A stretch of 64,000 nt of DNA from UM-FILTER-40-17 sp032251335 (GTDB lineage Bacteria; Bacteroidota; Bacteroidia; Flavobacteriales; Flavobacteriaceae): contig JAVVDW010000006.1 in the NCBI GenBank assembly GCA_032251335.1, positions 62,001-126,000 on the forward strand, read 5' to 3'. The position numbers were made by a program, and so were the translations under genes. Each line of letters begins with the position of its first letter. Positions within the stretch are counted from its first letter, which is position 1. Shown here in pieces: positions 15,546 to 24,317 of this stretch. A model generated the notes under the pieces. That model made no database searches. It had not been told where the DNA came from and saw nothing but the letters and a program-made list of their open reading frames with translations.

Positions 15546-18314
15546 TTAAAAAGAGACGTATAGGTTCACAAAATAGGTGCGGCCAAAGCCGTAAAAATAT
15601 CTCGGACCGAAAGACGGCGTACCGTTCAGGTTGTCCGCATTGAGTTCTCGAAAGTTGGCAGCCCGAGATTGCTCAAAGCCACCGGTTTTAAATATTTCGT
15701 CAAAGATGTTGTTTACACTCGCCGTGAGGCCAATAAAATAGCCTTTTACCCGCCAAGTTTTACCCACTACGGCATTGACCAATAAGAAATCGTCGAAGCG
15801 TTCTTGCTTGAGCAGGTCACGCGCTTTTTCTTCTGTGGCCTCCGGAAAAGGAAATCCGTCCGGGTCATCGGGGTTTACAAAAAACTGTTCTGTTCTAAGT
15901 ACAGGTGCGATGTCTATATAATTATCGCCTATAAAATTGATATCGGCACCTACCCACCAAAACTTAGGGCTGCGGTATTCTGCGCCAAAAGAAAGTGCTG
16001 TTTGCGGAGATCCGGCCACTTTGAAGTCTTTGATAAAAGTGGTTCCTAAATCTCTTGCACCGATGGCTTCTTCTTCGGTGTTCAGTACGAGATTGGCATT
16101 GTCGCTAAAGGTATATTGGCCAAGAGCGGCTGCCCCGTTGATTTCGATAGTTGGTGTAATTTGGTATTCAAATCCGAATTCCAGACCGTAGTTTTCTTTG
16201 TCGATGCCTGTAACAACTTCCGAGAAAAAATCGTTTCCGGTACCGCCAAAATCGGCAAAAAAGAAAGAAATTTCCGTGGCGTCTTTAAAGGTAGTGTAGT
16301 AGCCTGTAAGCCGGGCTCTTAGTTTTCCGGTACGGATGACATAGTTCAGATCTGAGGTAAATATCTTTTCCTCATCGATGCCTTCTACAATTTCGTTGTT
16401 TACGCGCGCATTGTTAAAACTGTTTCTAATAGAAGGTGGCTTGGTAAGATAACCTATGTTGGCCGAAATGGCGTGACGTGCAAGTTTGTAGGTAATGCCA
16501 CCTTTCACGCCATAAGTAGTAAAGTCAATTTTTTCGCTTTTACCGAATGAATTGTTTGGGTTGCGCCCATTTCTGAAAAGACCGTTTCTTTGGTAGTCTG
16601 TATATCCGATGTTGGCGGCAGCGAAGAGGTCAAAATTTCCAAGAGCGGCTTGTACTTGGGCAAAACTTTCAAAGCTATTGGATTCAATTTCGTAATTGTA
16701 GGCAAACCGGTCGTCAACACCTACGCGTCTGTTGGGGTTGTTTAAATCACTTTGGCGAGCTTCACCGGTTGAAAAATCGTCGATGTCTGTGAAGAATTGT
16801 CCGCCCAACAAGTCTAGAACGTGTGCAAAATTATCAGAATCGAGATGTCTGTAGGTAGCGCCTGCGTTAAGTCTTACTTTATCGGTAAGTTGAGAACTGA
16901 GGATGGTGTTGGCAGCAAACAAGCGGTCGTCAATTCGGTCTTCAAATAAAATATGTACACTTTCGCCGTTTCCGGTGGCAGCGTTTTCTTCAAACAATCG
17001 AAGCCAGTCAATTTGTGGGTTTTCCAAAAATCGCACGCGGTTTCTTTCTGCATTGGCAAAGTCAGGATTAACAGTTCCGTCAACAGAGTTGTTGTTGATG
17101 TTTAGAAAAAAAGAAGGCAACAACCTAAAGTTTACCGGATCGGCCGTGTTGGCGTTGGAGTTTTCCAAACGACTGTTGCCAATTTTTCCAAATTGATACG
17201 ATACATTGGTGTTGAGTTGGGTATTATCGGTCAGTTTCCAGTAGTGGTTGAGCATAAAAACCGGTTCTTCCACCTCTCTGACCCTTGAATTGCGTTTGTC
17301 ACCATTCTGATAACCCCAATAGGAATTGTATTTATAGTCTGTCAAATCGGTGACTTCGTCTGTATTTGGCGAATTTCGTCCCCTTCGGTTGGGCGTGTAG
17401 AACGAAGAAAAATTCAGGGCGTGTTTGGTGTTAAAAATTTTCTCAACGCCCAGAAAGAATGAGTTGGCATCGTAGAAAGTGCCATCAAAATGCGCATCTT
17501 CTGCCCATCTTCTGGCTGCCGAAACGCTATAGGCCCATCCGTCTTTGGTAACCCCCGAATTGTATGTTGCCATTACCCTGCCATTGTAGTTTCTGTTGGT
17601 GGCAGAGGAAGTTACCCGAGCGCCTTTGCGAAGTTGCGAAGCGCGCGTGTTAATATTTGTAGTTCCCAAAATATCGCCAAAAGCATATTCTGAAGGAGAC
17701 AGGCCTAAAGTAAATTCCTGGTTGCGTGTGACATCATTGAGGCCGCCCCAGTTGTTCCATTGTGGACGTCCGTCCAATAGCTTGTTCATAGGTAAGCCGT
17801 TAATAAGGACGGCACCGTTTTGCGAATCGTAGCCGCGTGCTCGAAAACGCGCCTGACCAAAATTAAACGCGGCGGCATTCAAAAACGCATCTCGGGAAGA
17901 TTGTAACAGCCCGGCGGTGTTTTCCGATCCGCTGTTGTCTTCGTTCAAGTCGTCTTCCGTCAGCGATATGAGGTTGGTCACACTCTCTTGGGTCATGTTA
18001 AATTCCAGCGGAATATTGCCCAAAAGCAGTTCGGAGGTTGCTGTCACGGTTATGGGCATTCTCTTTTCCAGATAGCGTGCAAAACTAATCACGAGCACGT
18101 GATCGCCTAGGGGAAGATTTCGCAACATAAATGCCCCGTTGGTGTCTGTCTGTACGCTTATGGTCAGGTTTTCTACAGTGATTTGCACACCGGAAAGTGG
18201 CGTGTTTGTATTGCTGTCAACAATAGTTCCGCTTACAGAATTCAGATTCTGAGCAGTAACGATTGAAGTGAGAAAAAATGCCAGGATAGTGAGGTGGAGT
18301 AATTTTAATCTCAT
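15546..18314 (-). CDS. TonB-dependent outer-membrane receptor (CarboxypepD-like N-terminus)
   Basis: Energised outer-membrane transporter of 922 residues. A signal peptide (to about residue 21, TAQ) is followed by a carboxypeptidase-D regulatory-like domain (SGTIVDSNTNTPLSGVQITV), a plug around residues 120-240 and a long beta barrel that ends in YVSF with a terminal aromatic residue. The partner DUF5689 lipoprotein follows directly. A nuclease/phosphatase of the EEP family is divergently transcribed 143 bp away. Together they suggest uptake of a nucleic-acid-derived or other phosphodiester compound; this is inference from gene context. Confidence 0.9.
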   Translation of the reverse strand: MRLKLLHLTILAFFLTSIVTAQNLNSVSGTIVDSNTNTPLSGVQITVENLTISVQTDTNGAFMLRNLPLGDHVLVISFARYLEKRMPITVTATSELLLGNIPLEFNMTQESVTNLISLTEDDLNEDNSGSENTAGLLQSSRDAFLNAAAFNFGQARFRARGYDSQNGAVLINGLPMNKLLDGRPQWNNWGGLNDVTRNQEFTLGLSPSEYAFGDILGTTNINTRASQLRKGARVTSSATNRNYNGRVMATYNSGVTKDGWAYSVSAARRWAEDAHFDGTFYDANSFFLGVEKIFNTKHALNFSSFYTPNRRGRNSPNTDEVTDLTDYKYNSYWGYQNGDKRNSRVREVEEPVFMLNHYWKLTDNTQLNTNVSYQFGKIGNSRLENSNANTADPVNFRLLPSFFLNINNNSVDGTVNPDFANAERNRVRFLENPQIDWLRLFEENAATGNGESVHILFEDRIDDRLFAANTILSSQLTDKVRLNAGATYRHLDSDNFAHVLDLLGGQFFTDIDDFSTGEARQSDLNNPNRRVGVDDRFAYNYEIESNSFESFAQVQAALGNFDLFAAANIGYTDYQRNGLFRNGRNPNNSFGKSEKIDFTTYGVKGGITYKLARHAISANIGYLTKPPSIRNSFNNARVNNEIVEGIDEEKIFTSDLNYVIRTGKLRARLTGYYTTFKDATEISFFFADFGGTGNDFFSEVVTGIDKENYGLEFGFEYQITPTIEINGAAALGQYTFSDNANLVLNTEEEAIGARDLGTTFIKDFKVAGSPQTALSFGAEYRSPKFWWVGADINFIGDNYIDIAPVLRTEQFFVNPDDPDGFPFPEATEEKARDLLKQERFDDFLLVNAVVGKTWRVKGYFIGLTASVNNIFDEIFKTGGFEQSRAANFRELNADNLNGTPSFGPRYFYGFGRTYFVNLYVSF

Positions 18315-18363
18315 AAATTGTTTTAAAAAAAGTCAATGTTAACAAAAACTTATGTTAATGAAA

Positions 18364-18422
18364 CAAATGTACTATATAGAAATATAAATTTTTACTTTTG
18401 GTGAAATATTTTTGATATTTCA
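18364..18422. promoter_or_regulatory. Divergent promoters and palindrome, TonB receptor / EEP nuclease
   Basis: On the minus strand TACATTTG (18364-18371) is a -7 element for the receptor operon. On the plus strand TACTTTTG (18393-18400) is one for the EEP gene. Directly after it lies a perfect palindrome, TGAAATAT-N5-ATATTTCA (18402-18422), in the EEP leader. It could be an operator for shared control of the two transcripts. The gap is strongly AT-rich, which lowers the weight of short matches. Confidence 0.5.
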
Positions 18423-18457
18423 TTTAATTTTAATCCAATACTAATCATTTAATAACA

Positions 18458-19510
18458 ATGACTATAAACAAACCTATCGCTTTTATCTTTATGTGTTTTT
18501 GGATGGTGGTGACTATCCATGCGCAGAAACAGTTTAAGGCACATACCATCGCTTTCTACAACGTTGAAAATTTATTTGATACCATCAACGATCCGTTCAC
18601 CTTTGACGATGACAGAACCCCGGACGGGAGGGATAAATGGACCTATAAAATTTACCGCGATAAATTGGCAAAAACGGCCAAGGTGATAGCCGATATTGGC
18701 AGTGATTTCACCAAAAACGCGCCTGTGGTCATCGGTTTGTCTGAGATTGAAAACCGCTTTGTTTTGGAAGATTTAGTGAAAGAACCCCAATTGTTACCCT
18801 ATAATTATGGTATCATTCATTTTGATTCGCCTGACGAGCGGGGCATAGATGTAGCTTTGCTTTACCAAAGACATGTGTTTGCCCCGGAGAATTTTTCCAA
18901 ACATTTTCTGGAACTTTATGACAACGACGATCCTACAGATCGCGATTACACGCGCGACCAACTTTTGGTATCCGGTAAGCTAGAGGGAGAAACCTTCCAC
19001 TTTATTGTCAACCATTGGCCTTCGCGCAGCGGTGGTGAACAACGAAGTAGAAGCAAACGTTTGGCGGCCGCATCGCTCAACAAAAAAATAATAGATTCTC
19101 TGTTTAAAATTGACTCGCAAGCCAAGATTATGACCATGGGCGATTTTAACGACGACCCTACCAATGAAAGTATCAGAAAGGTGCTGAATGCGAAATCAGA
19201 ACAAGAGGGTCTTGATTCGACAGATTTGTACAACCCGATGGCAAATATGCTCAAAAAGGGGATGGGCACATTGGGCTATAGAGACAGTTGGAACATTTTC
19301 GATCAAATTATATTGTCCGGCTCTTTATTGGGTAAAGATTTTTCTAGTTATCGGTATTACAAAGCCGGTATTTTTAACGCATCTTATCTCATTGCCAAAA
19401 CGGGGAGATATAAGGGTTATCCGTTTAGAAGTTATGCCGATGGTGGCTATACGGGTGGCTACAGCGATCACTTTCCTGTGTATGTGCATATTATCAAAGA
19501 AGTTCACTAG
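18458..19510 (+). CDS. Secreted endonuclease/exonuclease/phosphatase-family protein
   Basis: Metal-dependent phosphodiesterase/phosphatase of the EEP (DNase I-like) superfamily, exported by a signal peptide (MTINKPIAFIFMCFWMVV, cleaved near IHAQ). All superfamily motifs are visible: FYNVENLFD, GLSEIEN, VNHWPSR, MGDFNDDPT and the final SDHFP with the catalytic histidine. Length 350. It is divergent from a TonB receptor/DUF5689 operon, so it may release substrate for that receptor, for example from extracellular DNA. The exact substrate (DNA, nucleotides, phospholipid head groups) cannot be read from sequence. Confidence 0.88.
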   Translation: MTINKPIAFIFMCFWMVVTIHAQKQFKAHTIAFYNVENLFDTINDPFTFDDDRTPDGRDKWTYKIYRDKLAKTAKVIADIGSDFTKNAPVVIGLSEIENRFVLEDLVKEPQLLPYNYGIIHFDSPDERGIDVALLYQRHVFAPENFSKHFLELYDNDDPTDRDYTRDQLLVSGKLEGETFHFIVNHWPSRSGGEQRSRSKRLAAASLNKKIIDSLFKIDSQAKIMTMGDFNDDPTNESIRKVLNAKSEQEGLDSTDLYNPMANMLKKGMGTLGYRDSWNIFDQIILSGSLLGKDFSSYRYYKAGIFNASYLIAKTGRYKGYPFRSYADGGYTGGYSDHFPVYVHIIKEVH

Positions 19511-19575
19511 GTATCATCCTCTTTAATGGTATCCAAAAACCTATTGGTATGCCGGATATGGCATATAACAGCTTT

Positions 19576-19630
19576 TATTCCGTTGAAATAAGCGATCCGA
19601 AAAACAAGGTATTTAGGAAGGTTTTGGTGC
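19576..19630 (-). pseudogene. Detached 3'-end copy of the M14 peptidase gene
   Basis: These 55 bp match 25273-25330, the last codons of the M14 peptidase gene, at 52 of 55 aligned positions plus one 3-bp gap. The minus-strand translation TKTFLNTLFFGSLISTE plus stop differs from the intact C-terminus by one substitution (Ala to Thr) and one lost codon. No other part of that gene is present here. The copy abuts the stop codon of the first island gene. It lies 65 bp beyond the convergent EEP gene, where the original end of the peptidase gene would have been before an insertion. Confidence 0.85.
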
Positions 19631-20241
19631 TAATTTTTTATTTGCTCGTTTAGGTCTTCGTTTATCCAAACATGTGCTTTAAGATTTAATGCTTGACAGA
19701 TGGCCTCGAGTTTTGCCATTTTTGCGGGGGTTAGCTTTGTGGCTTGGTCGAAACGCAGGTCGTTGAAGTTGGTGATGTAGAGATCGCGCAGGTTGTATTT
19801 TTGAGTGAGCGAGACCAACATTTTCTCTAAGCTGTTTACATATAAACTTTTCCGGAGGCGAACCATGTGATAGGTAGGCTGTATTTCGGGTGGTTTGTTG
19901 AGGTGTTGCAACACCATTTGCTGTACTTGAAAGTTTTCTAAATTTCCATCTTCGGCTTGGTCGTTAAAAAAACTTAGGTCGAACAGGTCGAAAAACAACA
20001 AAGAGGACAGCGGCAAAGATATGTTGGCGTTTAGGTAGCGGCCATTTTTGGAAATGCCGGTATAATCGTACACCAAGTGTTCCGCTTTATGCCCGGTGAT
20101 ACGCAGAAAATCGGACAAGGAAAGGTCTTTTGAAACCAACAAAGTATTGCTGTTTGGGTGTTCTGCACAACGTTTATAGAGGTGTTGGAGTGTTTTTTCG
20201 GCTTGTTTTTTGGGGTTTGTAGTGGTGTGAAGGGTGAGCAT
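19630..20241 (-). CDS. Protein of unknown family, paralogue of the 21885-22508 product
   Basis: No known family recognised. It has 203 residues from ATG 20241; an upstream ATG at 20289 is possible, but alignment with the island paralogue favours MLTLHTTTNPKK. The conserved core is LVYDYTGISKNGRYLNANIS followed by LPLSSLLFFDL, matched in the paralogue by LVYDFTEKTEKGGHLNASIS and ILLNSLLFLDL. C-terminal parts also correspond (NLRDLYITNF against KLTDIYIDNF). No signal peptide or membrane segment is seen, so a cytoplasmic protein is likely. Last gene of the island; its stop codon touches the peptidase-tail repeat. Confidence 0.7.
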   Translation of the reverse strand: MLTLHTTTNPKKQAEKTLQHLYKRCAEHPNSNTLLVSKDLSLSDFLRITGHKAEHLVYDYTGISKNGRYLNANISLPLSSLLFFDLFDLSFFNDQAEDGNLENFQVQQMVLQHLNKPPEIQPTYHMVRLRKSLYVNSLEKMLVSLTQKYNLRDLYITNFNDLRFDQATKLTPAKMAKLEAICQALNLKAHVWINEDLNEQIKN

Positions 20242-20383
20242 TTGGGAGCTATTATATGTTATTGCTGATTTAAATAGATTTGAAAACAAAAAATGTAAAC
20301 ACTAAAAAACCATTCCTCCACATTTTAGCAGATAGTTATAAATATCTATATTCCTGGATATTATGATATTACAATTATTTTAC

Positions 20384-21442
20384 CTATTGGTTTTCTATTT
20401 TTAAAATAGCTTCTTTTATAAATTCTATAAATTCATTAAAGATTTTGTCTTTTGGGGTATCATAAGGATAAGATTTTGTTGATTGATCATCAATATTTGT
20501 TAAAAAGTGTATTCTTGAATCATTATCATACTTAACTATGGCTATAACATACTTTTTATTATTTACTAGCAATGTAAATTTATAATGATGTTCGCTACCC
20601 CACCTTATATATTTTCCTTGTTCCTGTTTAGTTATCGTAATTTTATCTGAATATCTACTTATATCTTCTTTAATTAATTCGTTAACAATTTCTTTGAACT
20701 TTTGAAGAGTATTGTCTTGTAACCGATCAAATGCATTTACGATTTTTATAGTTTCATCCTGATTTTTAAGAATCAGTTTTATAAGATCTTCATTCATTTT
20801 ACTATTGATATTTTGATTTGTTAATTTTCTTACAAGATTTTTATATTGTTTAATGGTTTCTCTTACAACTGGATTTTCTACAGCTATTCTTTGGCATCTT
20901 TCCAACCAGTTAATGATGAACCCTGAATATGAAATAGGAGTATATTTATTCTCATCAAATCCGCTTTCACTCAGTTCACCGTTTAATGTTAAATATAACA
21001 ATTTCGCAATCTTATCAAAATTGTGATACCTTTCTAGTTGGTGTTCTTGTTCAGTCGCATATATCTTATTTTCAATGATAATCCTGTTTGATTCGTCATC
21101 TTCAATTAGAATATCAATTTTACCTCCTGTACGCTTCAAGTCATCTCTGGGACCAATACTTTTTTCTACATAAACATTTGCACTTTCAGTTTTAATATGA
21201 TTTTTCTCTCCCAATTCATTTAAAAATTCATTTAAAAATTCACTTCCAAAACCATGACTCCCTTTCGGATTTAACAGTTCTGCAATGAATCGAGAGTGTG
21301 TTTGTTCTTCATAATGCTCAATCCTTAGTACAGTAAAAATATTAAAATTATCTCCTGTGGCTTGTGCCACTTTTTCATAACTATCTGAAATGGTTGCAAC
21401 TTGACTCAGTAGTGTTTCAATTGTTCGAATATTTGATTCCAT
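20384..21442 (-). CDS. PD-(D/E)XK nuclease superfamily protein (PDDEXK_4-like)
   Basis: A 352-residue predicted nuclease. The N-terminal block FNIFTVLRIEHYEEQTHSRF and AELLNPKGSHGFG matches the start of the PDDEXK_4 family. Catalytic residues are Asp110 in GGKIDILIED and Glu124/Lys126 in IIIENKI. The C-terminal half is helical and lysine-rich with no recognised domain. The gene is markedly AT-rich compared with the flanking housekeeping genes, a sign of transfer. A 110-residue gene lies 7 bp upstream on the same strand. Proteins of this family are often found in defence islands, but no function is proven. Confidence 0.8.
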   Translation of the reverse strand: MESNIRTIETLLSQVATISDSYEKVAQATGDNFNIFTVLRIEHYEEQTHSRFIAELLNPKGSHGFGSEFLNEFLNELGEKNHIKTESANVYVEKSIGPRDDLKRTGGKIDILIEDDESNRIIIENKIYATEQEHQLERYHNFDKIAKLLYLTLNGELSESGFDENKYTPISYSGFIINWLERCQRIAVENPVVRETIKQYKNLVRKLTNQNINSKMNEDLIKLILKNQDETIKIVNAFDRLQDNTLQKFKEIVNELIKEDISRYSDKITITKQEQGKYIRWGSEHHYKFTLLVNNKKYVIAIVKYDNDSRIHFLTNIDDQSTKSYPYDTPKDKIFNEFIEFIKEAILKIENQ

Positions 21443-21449
21443 AGTTTAT

Positions 21450-21782
21450 TTAATTTGCTTTTTCAACTTCGCAATAAATTAAGCAAATCCCTCTATCCTG
21501 TAGATTATCTGCATATTCACTTGTTAAAAATCCATCTATTTTATTGTCATTATCTCGAAAAACTGATATTTTTAAAATTGATTCTTTGAATGTTTGCTTA
21601 TACAAAATAAAAGGATCTGGTGCTTGTTCTGAATTAAAACCTTCCTTTTTCCATAATTCATTTAAATCTTCTGGTAATATGTCCACATTTATCATGAAAT
21701 TTTTACCTTCTAAATTAAATTCTATGGAGTAAATTCCTCCGTTATATGATAATATAAACTGTTCAACTTTTATTTCTTCCAT
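21450..21782 (-). CDS. Small protein of unknown function paired with the nuclease
   Basis: A 110-residue acidic protein with no recognised family. It appears to be a mixed alpha/beta soluble protein, rich in aromatic and acidic residues (VEQFILSYNGGIYSIEFNLE), without signal peptide or membrane helix. It shares the AT-rich composition of the PD-(D/E)XK gene and ends 7 bp before its start, so the two form one transcription unit and probably arrived together. It could be an immunity or accessory factor; this is a guess from position only. Confidence 0.65.
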   Translation of the reverse strand: MEEIKVEQFILSYNGGIYSIEFNLEGKNFMINVDILPEDLNELWKKEGFNSEQAPDPFILYKQTFKESILKISVFRDNDNKIDGFLTSEYADNLQDRGICLIYCEVEKAN

Positions 21783-21884
21783 AATTTACTTATTTCACCC
21801 AACGGGTTAAAATTATTATTTTTTAAATTGCCGTTAAAATATCTTTTTATAATACAAAAGGCACACATAAGGCAGTGCATGGCC

Positions 21885-22508
21885 TTATCGATAATCAATT
21901 TCATCTACCATATCAAAGGTATTGCCAAAGGTAAGGCCTTTGATGTGCCTTGGTTTTTGCTCGGGTGAAGTGTGCTTCATACCGATATAAAAGTCGAGGT
22001 CAAATTTTCTGCTCATGTAAAATAGCAAGGCCATTTTATATTCCATTTGTCTGTCTTTCCAAACCTTTGTATCTGTTGTATTCCTGGGCTCCCAAACTAA
22101 ATTCCTCCCCCTTAAGTTGCAGGTAACTTGGTGAAAATTGTCTATATAAATGTCCGTTAACTTATGGCGATATTTTAAAGGAATAATCATTTTGCGGAGG
22201 TTTGCGATATCTAAAACTCCGTTGTCGGTACGGTAAAGCGATTTATCGGGCAAATCTAAAAATAGAAGAGAATTTAGAAGGATTGAAATGGAAGCGTTTA
22301 AATGGCCTCCCTTTTCGGTTTTTTCAGTAAAATCATATACCAATTGCGCTTCCTGTTGTTCGGTTATCACTAAAAATTCGTCCAGTTTTAATCGCGTTGA
22401 CAAAAAGGCCGTATGCCTGTTTTTATACCTGTTACAATCTTTATAAACAGATTTCAGAATTTGTGCTGAGCTGTCGTTAAGGTTGTTAAAGGCTAGTATT
22501 TTGATCAT
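21885..22508 (-). CDS. Protein of unknown family, paralogue of the 19630-20241 product
   Basis: A 207-residue soluble protein. It aligns over most of its length with the other island paralogue: AQILKSVYKDCNRYKNRHTA near the start, LVYDFTEKTEKGGHLNASIS then SLLFLDL in the core, and DIYIDNF later. Its C-terminal part (YKMALLFYMSRKFDLDFYIG) parallels KMAKLEAICQALNLKAHVWI of the paralogue. The family is not recognised. ATG at 22508. The two copies flank the AT-rich nuclease pair, which suggests that pair was inserted between duplicated genes or that the unit was duplicated. Confidence 0.7.
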   Translation of the reverse strand: MIKILAFNNLNDSSAQILKSVYKDCNRYKNRHTAFLSTRLKLDEFLVITEQQEAQLVYDFTEKTEKGGHLNASISILLNSLLFLDLPDKSLYRTDNGVLDIANLRKMIIPLKYRHKLTDIYIDNFHQVTCNLRGRNLVWEPRNTTDTKVWKDRQMEYKMALLFYMSRKFDLDFYIGMKHTSPEQKPRHIKGLTFGNTFDMVDEIDYR

Positions 22509-22639
22509 AAGGCTTAAAATTTATTTTAGTTCTAATAGTAATCACCAAACCACAGCTCAGTTAAACAATGCACCGGATTTATACTTTTTGCTATGCAGGG
22601 ATTAAGTGTCGTAAATGTTCTATTTTCAAAGTGTTAGCT

Positions 22640-23290
22640 TTAGTTTTTTCCTCTCGAATTCATTAGCTCTAAGGTCATTCCGATTTCGCTTTCTACTTCG
22701 ATGGGATAAAAAGAAAAACTAAGTTTTCGGATTATGGCATCAAATAAATCTCTTAAATAATCTTCGCCTTTGTCAAGTTTTTTTGCCAATTGTACTGAAA
22801 TATGATTCTTCAAAAAGCAGTATGCATCATAAATTCTTTTTTGATGCACATCGCTCGCCTCCAGATTACTAAAGCCTTTGGAAATTAAATCTAAATAAAA
22901 GTCTGTGGTGTCGTTGTTTAGTCTTAGCCTGCTTTTACTCCCCGAATAAAGGTAAATTGGGATTTCAGCATCAAAGCCTTCTTGACCGATTTTGATGAGT
23001 TCTTTGATGATGATGGACAAGTAAAGACTACAAGTTGTCAATCTCTGCTGTCCGTCCACAACATCTACGACTTCAAGCCTTTTTGTCCCGTAATTTTCGG
23101 TTGGTTTGTTGCTCGGTTGATAAATTACAATAGTCCCTGTATAATGGCTTATAATTTTATCGTCTATCAGTGCATCAATATCTTGAACAAAGTCTTTCCA
23201 TTGCTTTTCTTCCCAAGCATAACCTCTTTGGTAGTCCGGTATTTGAAAGATCTTTCCTTCCAAAATGTTTGATAAGGTTTTCTTTTTCAT
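22640..23290 (-). pseudogene. Truncated DUF262 (GmrS-like) gene
   Basis: The N-terminal DUF262/ParB-like domain is clear: FQIPDYQRGYAWEEKQWKDF, the nucleotide-pocket motif VVDGQQRLTT and MTLELMNSRGK. Whole DUF262 proteins usually have several hundred more residues with a C-terminal DUF1524 HNH nuclease domain. Here a TAA follows immediately after the NSRGKN segment, at residue 216, and the next 130 bp show no continuing homology. A deletion at about 22637-22645 that removed the nuclease half is the simplest reading. A short but functional form cannot be excluded. Confidence 0.75.
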
Positions 23291-23521
23291 AAAAAATTCT
23301 TTTGGTTTTTAAATTATTGTTTATAAACTCATTATTCTATAGCTGAAAAGTTTAAAATGCAAGTCCGTGTAAATATGTCATTGTTATTTTGCAATGTCTT
23401 TATCATGAATTAGCAAATAAGATTCTCATATAAACTTAGCGCGGGATTAAGGGCGTTTTTCTCAATTCGTATTTTCTCGTATTTTTTTCTTCAATACTTA
23501 TAAATGTTGATAATCAATTAG
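23291..23521. other. AT-rich non-coding gap within the island
   Basis: No gene is seen in these 231 bp. Around 23470-23487 a T-rich motif (ATTTTCTCGTATTTTTTT) resembles the 3' end of the DnaB-like gene just to the right (ATTTTCTTGTATTTTTTT), perhaps a small tail duplication, but the sequence is low in complexity. A GC-rich patch at 23437-23455 (GCGCGGGATTAAGGGCG) shares GGGATTAAG with 22607-22615 in the gap after the DUF262 gene. Confidence 0.4.
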
Positions 23522-24298
23522 CTATTTTAAATTTTCTTGTATTTTTTTGCTCCATTTTTGTAATAGCGTGGATTGCTCCGATCTAAGCCTTTTCTTCTCC
23601 TTGTCTATCCATAATTTGCCTTTGGGATGGTAATCTCTGGAGTTCTTTATAACCGAGAATTCCAATTGGTTTTGGGTCGATGTTCCATCCTCCCAAGTGT
23701 CAATTTTGTAATATTCCGGGCGAAACAATGAGATGATGACATCCGAGTGGTTTGTAATTTCGGGCGGCAGCTCATCCAAGCTTATGGGTTTGGTACTTTC
23801 CTCTTCCAAGAGAAACAGCAAAAAAACCAAAACTTTATTCTGTCCCCAATTTCGGCAATGGATCTTAATGGTTTTTATTTGATTTTCTGTCAAAAGGTTG
23901 CTGTCGGCTATCAACAAAACAGGCTCGTGTTTCAGTCGCAGTTTAGGCAGGTTTTCAATATCAAAAATTTCTGAATAGTCGTTGGCCAATTTAAAATGCT
24001 CTAAAAATTGCCAATATCTCTTTAATGTGAATCCATCTTCTTTATCATGAGGTTTTTGCTTTACAATAACTTGATGGGCATGGTAAAGCACATCGATGTT
24101 GCTCGCAAAGGTTGCGGTAAAAGTATGTAAGAGGTTTCCGGGCCTGGCTACTAAGGTGTAGAACTGATGGACATCAAATCCCAACAGGGCTTTGTCAAGA
24201 TTTTTTATCCCCGAAAAGATTTTGCCCCGTTTTAAACGTTGGTCATGAAAGCCTTTACGGGTCTGAGATAATTTTTCTAACGCACTTTCCAGTTGCAT
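23522..24298 (-). CDS. DnaB-helicase-C-like RecA-fold protein without P-loop
   Basis: A 258-residue protein patterned on the C-terminal ATPase domain of the replicative helicase DnaB. IFSGIKNLDKALLGFDVHQ corresponds to the DnaB entry (TGF..LD...GL...DL), LVARPGNLLHT stands where DnaB has AARPSMGKT, PVLLIADSNLL fits Walker B, and HSDVIISLFRPEYY is nearly DnaB DADVVLFLYRPEYY. The Walker A lysine and serine/threonine are missing (residues 52-59), so ATP hydrolysis is unlikely. There is no DnaB N-terminal or linker domain. It may be a structural or regulatory protein; it follows a WYL regulator gene, and a palindrome overlaps its promoter. Confidence 0.7.
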   Translation of the reverse strand: MQLESALEKLSQTRKGFHDQRLKRGKIFSGIKNLDKALLGFDVHQFYTLVARPGNLLHTFTATFASNIDVLYHAHQVIVKQKPHDKEDGFTLKRYWQFLEHFKLANDYSEIFDIENLPKLRLKHEPVLLIADSNLLTENQIKTIKIHCRNWGQNKVLVFLLFLLEEESTKPISLDELPPEITNHSDVIISLFRPEYYKIDTWEDGTSTQNQLEFSVIKNSRDYHPKGKLWIDKEKKRLRSEQSTLLQKWSKKIQENLK

Positions 24299-24317
24299 AA
24301 CTTTGGGTTTTATACCG

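Noticed and set aside
22605..23455. GGGATTAAG shared by two gaps in the island
   Set aside because: Only nine bases with loosely similar flanks; too short to call terminal repeats or cassette recombination sites.
23461..23560. Possible tail duplication of the DnaB-like gene (two T-rich motifs)
   Set aside because: Match of about 17 of 18 bases, but mostly a T homopolymer, so chance cannot be excluded.
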